From Bathymodiolus brooksi (Eukaryota > Mollusca > Bivalvia > Mytilida > Modiolidae), in the NCBI GenBank assembly GCA_963680875.1, contig OY804575.1:101983505-102047504 (forward strand): DNA of 64,000 nucleotides, read 5' to 3'. Below are positions 59,156 to 64,000 of the stretch, one piece after another (position 1 is the first letter of the stretch; every line of letters begins with the position of its first letter). The notes below the pieces were generated by a model that searched no databases, was not told where the DNA came from, and worked only from the letters and a program-made list of their open reading frames with translations. The position numbers and the translations under genes are program-made.

Positions 59156-60918
59156 CTGGAACACTTGTCTGTGACAATCTTCTCATCTTTTACAAATGTC
59201 TCACAATCCTCTTTCTGCTTTGATGACTTTAATTTTGCATTTTTCTTTTTATGAAGTTGAAGTTTATAGGCAAAACAAGGAAAAGTGGGAGTATTTACAG
59301 AACTTGACGGAGTAGTGGCATTTGATTGACATTTTAATCTAACATCTCCATCAAATGCTACCGTATCAAAGTCTTCACTATGGAAGCTATCAATTCGTGC
59401 AATTGGTGAGGTGAATCTCTGTCTTGTTGGAGTATTGGGCATAACAAATGGTGGCAAAGAGTTACAAGAGTTTTTCCTGCTATCTGAAGGAGGTATATAT
59501 ACAATTTGGTCATTAGGAGCATCGATATTTGTTTCAATATATTTCGGTGAATTATTTCTAGAGTAGGGAACTCCTAAATCCACAATGTATGGTTTGCATA
59601 TTTCCTCGTGTTGTGATTTCACTGTCAATATACAGTTTTCTCGAATAGAATTCTGTTTTGTGCTATTTTTATCACAATTTCTTTCTGGCGTACACTTGCT
59701 ATTTACACTACTAACATCTGAAATTTCACTATTTGCATCATTTGTATTGTTCAACACAATCCTTTTTACAGAATTATCAATATTTTTAATGCTATTTTCT
59801 AATTCATCGGCACTTTCTTCAGTCTGCTCAGGACTAGAATCTGTATTATAAACCACAGTATTTTTGCTACATCCTTCACATTGCATAGTTGTGTTTGCTA
59901 ATTCTACAGAATCTCCTCCCGTTGCTATATCCAATAACTGGTCACCTGATAAATCCTCATTCAAATTTGGTGAACAATTTGAATTTTCCCGATCATCACT
60001 TAATAAATCCACCCTATCAACATTATCACTACTTGGCAAGAGTAAACAGCTATTTTTTGCTTGTCTCGGCTCAACTTTTACCGATATACTTTCTACGTTA
60101 TCGATGACAGGCAAGAATAATGAGTCATTTGTTTTTTGTCTTGAATGAAGTTGCATCCCTGAACTCTTGTCATTTTGCATGCTTTCTTGACATGGCAAGA
60201 GTGAATGATTTGTAGGACTTTGCCGTGATTGATTTTGCATCGCTGACAACTGTTTGGGTCTGACAATACTTTTGATATCAGCTGATGCAATTCTTGCCTC
60301 AACTGTGTCTTGTCTGGAAACCCTAGATACATTCCTTCTATGAGGAACCTGAATTTCAGGTAATATATGTTCTTCCAAACTATCTGTCTCATATGCCCCA
60401 TCCAGGGCCCAATCGGGCCTGCTGGATCCGTGAGTTGAGGCAGAGTAAGTGTCATTTGAATTAGGCGTATTATAACTAATGGCTGAACCTGGATTTGAGC
60501 TATCTGAATACTGGCCATCCAAATATGAAGTGGAATCAGTCATGTGTGAAAACGATACTGTTCTTTCTGGAACTTGTAGTGTCACTGAGCCATAGCAGTC
60601 AGGCACATCAAGTTTATCGGGACGTGTTATTAAGCTTTGATTAGGAGGATCAACAGTAATAATAGGACTTATCAATGTTGTTGGACTGCTTGGCTGTGAA
60701 TTACTAGATCCTTTACTATGGTGCATTTTTTCTCGCAAAGATCTCCGATTTGTTGGACCACAAGAACTTGGCCGTTTGCGCCTACGTGAAGACCTCAAAG
60801 ATCTTCTATTGAAAGGAGTCTGATTGGGTGTTCCAGAACCTGGATTAATTGAAAGTAAATTTGGGTTATCTCCCGCGGCTGAGATTCCTGTCACATCTTC
60901 TGCTGAAGCATCTGGGTT
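59156..60918 (-). CDS. Large internal exon (1763 nt) of an unrecognised, probably disordered protein
   Basis: The acceptor (T)10ACAG precedes 60918 and the donor TCCAG|GTGAGA follows 59156. It encodes 587 residues plus two bases, from NPDASAEDVTG to KIVTDKCS. The frame is open upstream of the acceptor for 13 codons, but those codons are intron. Numbering from the first residue: a basic, NLS-like RSSRRRKRP near 42-50 between two copies of NRRSLR (37-42 and 57-62); three copies of RQ-x(2,3)-N-x-(S/C)-L-x-LP near 232-242, 260-270 and 285-295; an acidic EQTEESADELE near 363; and a basic KKKNAKLKSSKQK near 557-569. Ser, Asn and Pro dominate, with many R-x-x-S sites. No membrane segment or known domain is seen. 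It could be the cytoplasmic tail of a membrane protein or a signalling scaffold. Confidence 0.9.
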
Positions 60919-61032
60919 CTGTAAAAAAAAAATCAAGAGAATTATATATGTAAGCAATCACTATTATCTACTTGTCTGATAACACAAGATAAAAACTGCA
61001 ATACATAAGCCAACAATCTATAAATGACTGAT

Positions 61033-61135
61033 TTTCTCAGGATACTCCTTCACCAATAAAACTGACCGCAACTATATACATTTTGTGTGCAACTGAAATT
61101 TTTTGAAAGTTTGTGTAAAAGCATCCATAATCCTA
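61033..61135 (+). mobile_element. Degenerate SINE tail
   Basis: 'ctcaggatactccttcacca', 'ataaaactgaccgcaactat' and 'ccataatcctaatcct' follow the order of the 4803-5058 tail with many changes. Confidence 0.45.
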
Positions 61136-61139
61136 ATCC

Positions 61140-61460
61140 TAACAAAAACTATGTCTTGCTGTGGTGGCCATCTTGGATTTCAAATCCACATTAAAAAAAA
61201 ACACCAACTCAGTGATTTCTAAACAGAAGAGCTGTTACTTTATTTATTTCAGATCAGCACTAAAATCATAAAATTCTATTGAGAATTCACCAAAGGAACT
61301 CCCTGCAAAGCATGGTTTCCTTTAATATCAGTAGTTTCTTGGGAGATGATGGTAACAAATAAAGATGACAGATACAAAGTGATGACAATAGCTTACACTG
61401 TCCAAGAGAGGTCAAATAAAGTGATGACAATAGCTTACACTGTCCAAGAGAGGTCAAATA
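61140..61460. repeat. GGCCATCTTGG fragment with a 42-bp duplication
   Basis: 'ggtggccatcttggatttca' at 61160 and 'ttcaccaaaggaactccctg' mark the family. At 61368-61459, 'gtgatgacaatagcttacac' + 'tgtccaagagaggtcaaata' + 'aa' is present twice; it is a form of the family's 'aagtgatggcaatagctcac' end. Confidence 0.7.
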
Positions 61461-61478
61461 ATTTAATTTGAATCTTAC

Positions 61479-61497
61479 CTGCATTTTATTCATCCAT
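61479..61497 (-). CDS. Candidate 19-nt exon upstream of the large exon
   Basis: The donor AATGCAG|GTAAGA is a perfect consensus and leaves phase 0, as the exon at 60918 requires. The nearest usable acceptor is ACTTTTCTTAG before 61497, giving a 19-nt exon (one base plus WMNKMQ). Alternatively this is the end of a first exon with a start codon at 61493 (MNKMQ joined to NPDAS), preceded by a short out-of-frame ATG. The open frame runs only about 66 nt upstream before a stop, so no long exon fits. Confidence 0.4.
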
Positions 61498-61962
61498 CTA
61501 AGAAAAGTTTGATGGTACCAACAAAGGAGTAAAATTTCAAATAATCATCAATATCCTCAAACTGAACTGGATTTCAATTTTTTTATTTATTTTAAAATAA
61601 CAATGTGGTTCAGACAAATGAACTTTAATGAAAATAGGTCAAATTTGCATAATGTACAATAGAACAGTTTTTGATTTCATAATAAAGACTGGAGTATATA
61701 CTGAAACCCTCATTTTCATGCAGATACAACCCATACCTGCATAAAAAGTTTCAGTGATATTTTTATTATAATCAAATTATGATAATTATACAGTCCGATT
61801 CTATTTCAGATGTTTATTATGCAAACTTGGTACAATTACGAGACCCATCTCACCATATCCAATCTGCATCAAAGCAAAACACACATATAAAAGTGTTTGA
61901 GTTCATATAGGTCAGTGTTTTTTAACAAGAATTTAGATTTAGTCAGTCATGTTGAAATACAC
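61498..61962. other. AT-rich stretch, nothing recognised
   Basis: No exon, repeat end or RNA gene was seen on either strand. Confidence 0.4.
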
Positions 61963-62940
61963 ACTTCACATATGAACTTACATTCATTGCTAAAGCTTCA
62001 CATTTTAGTTTAAATTCATTGCCAAAGCTTCACATTTTATTTTAAATTTCATTGCCAAATCTTCACATATTAACTTACATTCATGGCCAAAGCTTCACAT
62101 GTTAATCTGCATTCATTGCCAAAGCTTCACATGTTATCTTGCATTCATTGCCAAAGCTTCACATGTTAACTTAAACATTCATTGCCAAAGCTTCATATGT
62201 TAACTTATATGCATTGCCAAAGCTTCACATGTTAACTTACATTCATTGCCAAACCTTCACATGTTAATTTACATTCATTGTCAAAGCTTCACATGTTAAC
62301 TTGCATTCATTGCCAAAGCTTCACATGTTAATTTACATTCATTGCCAAAGCTTCACATGTTAACTTACATTCATTGTCAAAGCTTCACATGTTAACTTAC
62401 ATTCATTACCAAAGCTTCACATGTTAACTTACCTTCATTGTCAAAGCTTTACATGTTAACTTACATTCATTGCCAAGGCTTCACATGTTAACTTACATTC
62501 ATTTCCAAAGCTTCACATGTTAACTTACATTCATTGTCAAAGCTTCATATGTTAACTTATATTCATTGTTAAAGCTTCACATGTTAACTTACATTCATTG
62601 CCAAAGCTTCACATGTTAACTTACATTCATTGCCAAAGCTTCACATGTTAACTTACATTCATTGCCAAAGCTTCACGTGTTAACTTACATTCATTTCCAA
62701 AGCTTCACATGTTAACTTACATTCATTGTCAAAGCTTCACATATTAACTTACATTCATTGACAAAGCTTCACATCTTAACTTACATTCATTGCCAAAGCT
62801 TCACATGTTAACTTACATTCACTGCCAAAGCTTCACATGTTAACTTACATTCATTGTCAAAGCTTCATATGTTAACTTACATTCATTGCCAAAGCTTAAC
62901 ATGTTAACTTACATTCATTACCAAAGCTTCACATGTTAAA
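61963..62940. repeat. 32-bp minisatellite, about 30 copies
   Basis: The unit is 'cacatgttaacttacattca' + 'ttgccaaagctt', with point variants (tgtcaaag, catatg, tttccaaag) scattered and early units more diverged. On the minus strand almost every unit contains AATGTAAGTTAAC, that is GTAAGT in 5' splice site form. Confidence 0.92.
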
Positions 62941-64000
62941 GTAATATGAAAGGCGAATATCGTGGAATTTTTGGATTAAATATTTTTACTTAATATGCCA
63001 CTTAATTTAACTAAAATCAACTGTATAATATTAAAAATCCACTCAAAAGCAGAATTTATGAGCAAATTGAAAATATTTGACAGCAGATAATTCTGTTGTG
63101 CACAACAGTAATGCAAATGATATGCATGTGACCCAAGATTTGAACTCTTTCGGGGAGATTATGTAACGGGTGTGTTCGATTTGTGTTTAAATTATCTCCC
63201 TTTTGGAAAACTGGCTGTCAAAAGTAGACATTTATTTTTATGTTGATATGTTTTATTGATATATTTTGTAATGATAATGCTATTTATAATATATTTATTG
63301 TATTTAAACATTGACAAACTTTTGCAAATAAAATTTGCTAAGAAATTTGCAGAATCAAAATAATAACCATACCATTGCCAAGGTGACGAATGTTTTATAT
63401 AATGCTTAATGTTTACATTTTCAACTCGTTCAAGGAACCATTGGCTATTAACAGTATTGCCTACTTAGTATAACTTAGATGTTTGAAATATAAAAAAGTA
63501 TAACTTTTGATCCTGTGTCTGTCTGTCTGTGAGCTTTTTGCTTGGCAACCACCAAGTGAGACATATCCAAATACGCTCCTGTTACAGAAAGGGATTGAAT
63601 TAGTTGACGATGGATACAAAATGAGATTTAGACATATCCAGGTTTGTTCCACTGAGATTCAAGCTTATGGCAATAGGAATTAAGGCTAATAAAGTTTTCA
63701 ATACTTTATATAGTCAACAAAAGGCATGATATAACAGAACATAAAAATCAACAATTGTAAAGGCTTCAAATAAATACTGCACAAAAAAATAGATGCAAAA
63801 ACGGCTGTAAAATACCAATATCAAAAATAACCTAGGTAGCACCGAGGATCAAATGTAAAAAAATAAACCCAGAAAAACATGATGTGGTGAGCAGCTAACA
63901 AAAAGTTTATATTTTAAAGCATTCTGGGGTTAAAGCTAATCTAAATTTAAAGCCGAAAATTAACAAAATTTAGTTTCCCATTTTAAGCTATCCCAAAAAC
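62941..64000. other. Right end of the window, no gene recognised
   Basis: AT-rich. A motif 'ccattgccaaggtgac' near 63373 resembles the GTTGCTAGG motifs of the 6078-9044 element in reverse. The 63-codon frame at 63461-63652 (minus) lacks support. Confidence 0.4.

Larger units (their letters stand above)
11690..60918 (-). other. Span of the multi-exon gene model (unrecognised protein)
   Basis: Eight exons join in phase on the minus strand: 59156-60918 (1763 nt, starts phase 0), 42088-42215 (128), 38665-38765 (101), 33596-33624 (29), 27716-27743 (28), 17774-18080 (307), 13655-13827 (173) and 11690-11809 (120, with stop). The total is 2649 nt, or 882 codons plus TGA. If both microexons are skipped, the frame still closes, because exon 38665-38765 ends and exon 17774-18080 begins at phase 0. 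Introns are 16.9, 3.3, 5.0, 5.9, 9.6, 3.9 and 1.8 kb. The product is mostly polar and probably disordered, perhaps a cytoplasmic tail or scaffold. Family unknown. Confidence 0.85.

Noticed and set aside
59585..60148. Plus-strand frames of 88, 94 and 72 codons
   Set aside because: Antisense shadows of the well-supported minus-strand exon.
60093..60518. 141-codon minus-strand frame
   Set aside because: Alternative frame within the 1763-nt exon; the other frame is open over the whole exon and phase-matched to the next exon.
63461..63652. 63-codon minus-strand frame as a further upstream exon
   Set aside because: No acceptor/donor pair in the required phase was found around it.

Overview
The window looks like nuclear DNA of a metazoan, most probably a bivalve mollusc. 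It is AT-rich and intron-dominated, with a spliced gene whose exons have clean GT/AG borders. It is full of tRNA-derived SINEs, small inverted-repeat transposons, elements ending in GGACGGACG-type tracts, and many minisatellites. The bivalve placement is an inference from repeat families (notably 11880-12110, 43940-44095 and the SINE tails) and was not tested by database search.

One protein-coding gene is supported, on the minus strand, from about 61.5 kb down to a stop at 11690. I pieced it together from splice sites and phase: 59156-60918 (large disordered exon), 42088-42215, 38665-38765, two candidate microexons at 33596-33624 and 27716-27743, then 17774-18080, 13655-13827 and the terminal exon 11690-11809. 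The phases chain without a break and give 2,649 nt, or 882 codons plus TGA. A 19-nt exon at 61479-61497 may precede it. The protein is Ser/Asn/Pro-rich and low in predicted order; I do not recognise the family. The true 5' end may lie outside the window.

The rest is repeats, mostly inside the introns. Roughly a third of the window is tandem arrays: 45 bp (10188-10950), 32 bp (14062-14510), 81 bp (14944-17620), 47 bp (31567-32650), 41 bp (35525-37009), 30 bp (40621-41519), 32 bp (61963-62940), and an 11.8-kb array of a 28-bp unit (47058-58879). That last array fills about 70% of one 16.9-kb intron. Several arrays can be traced to a segment of a dispersed element that is also present here as an unamplified copy. 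Mobile elements include a 3-kb inverted-repeat element (6078-9044) with a nested foldback element, a hAT-like MITE with a near-perfect 8-bp duplication (9235-9487), a MITE inserted in a SINE with a 5-bp duplication (45937-46197), a nested pair at 23477-27241, and a decayed integrase-like fragment (34576-34905).

The long open frames inside the 45-, 81- and 30-bp arrays follow from periods divisible by three and are not annotated as genes. From 1 to 11689 and from 61500 to 64000 I see no further gene.
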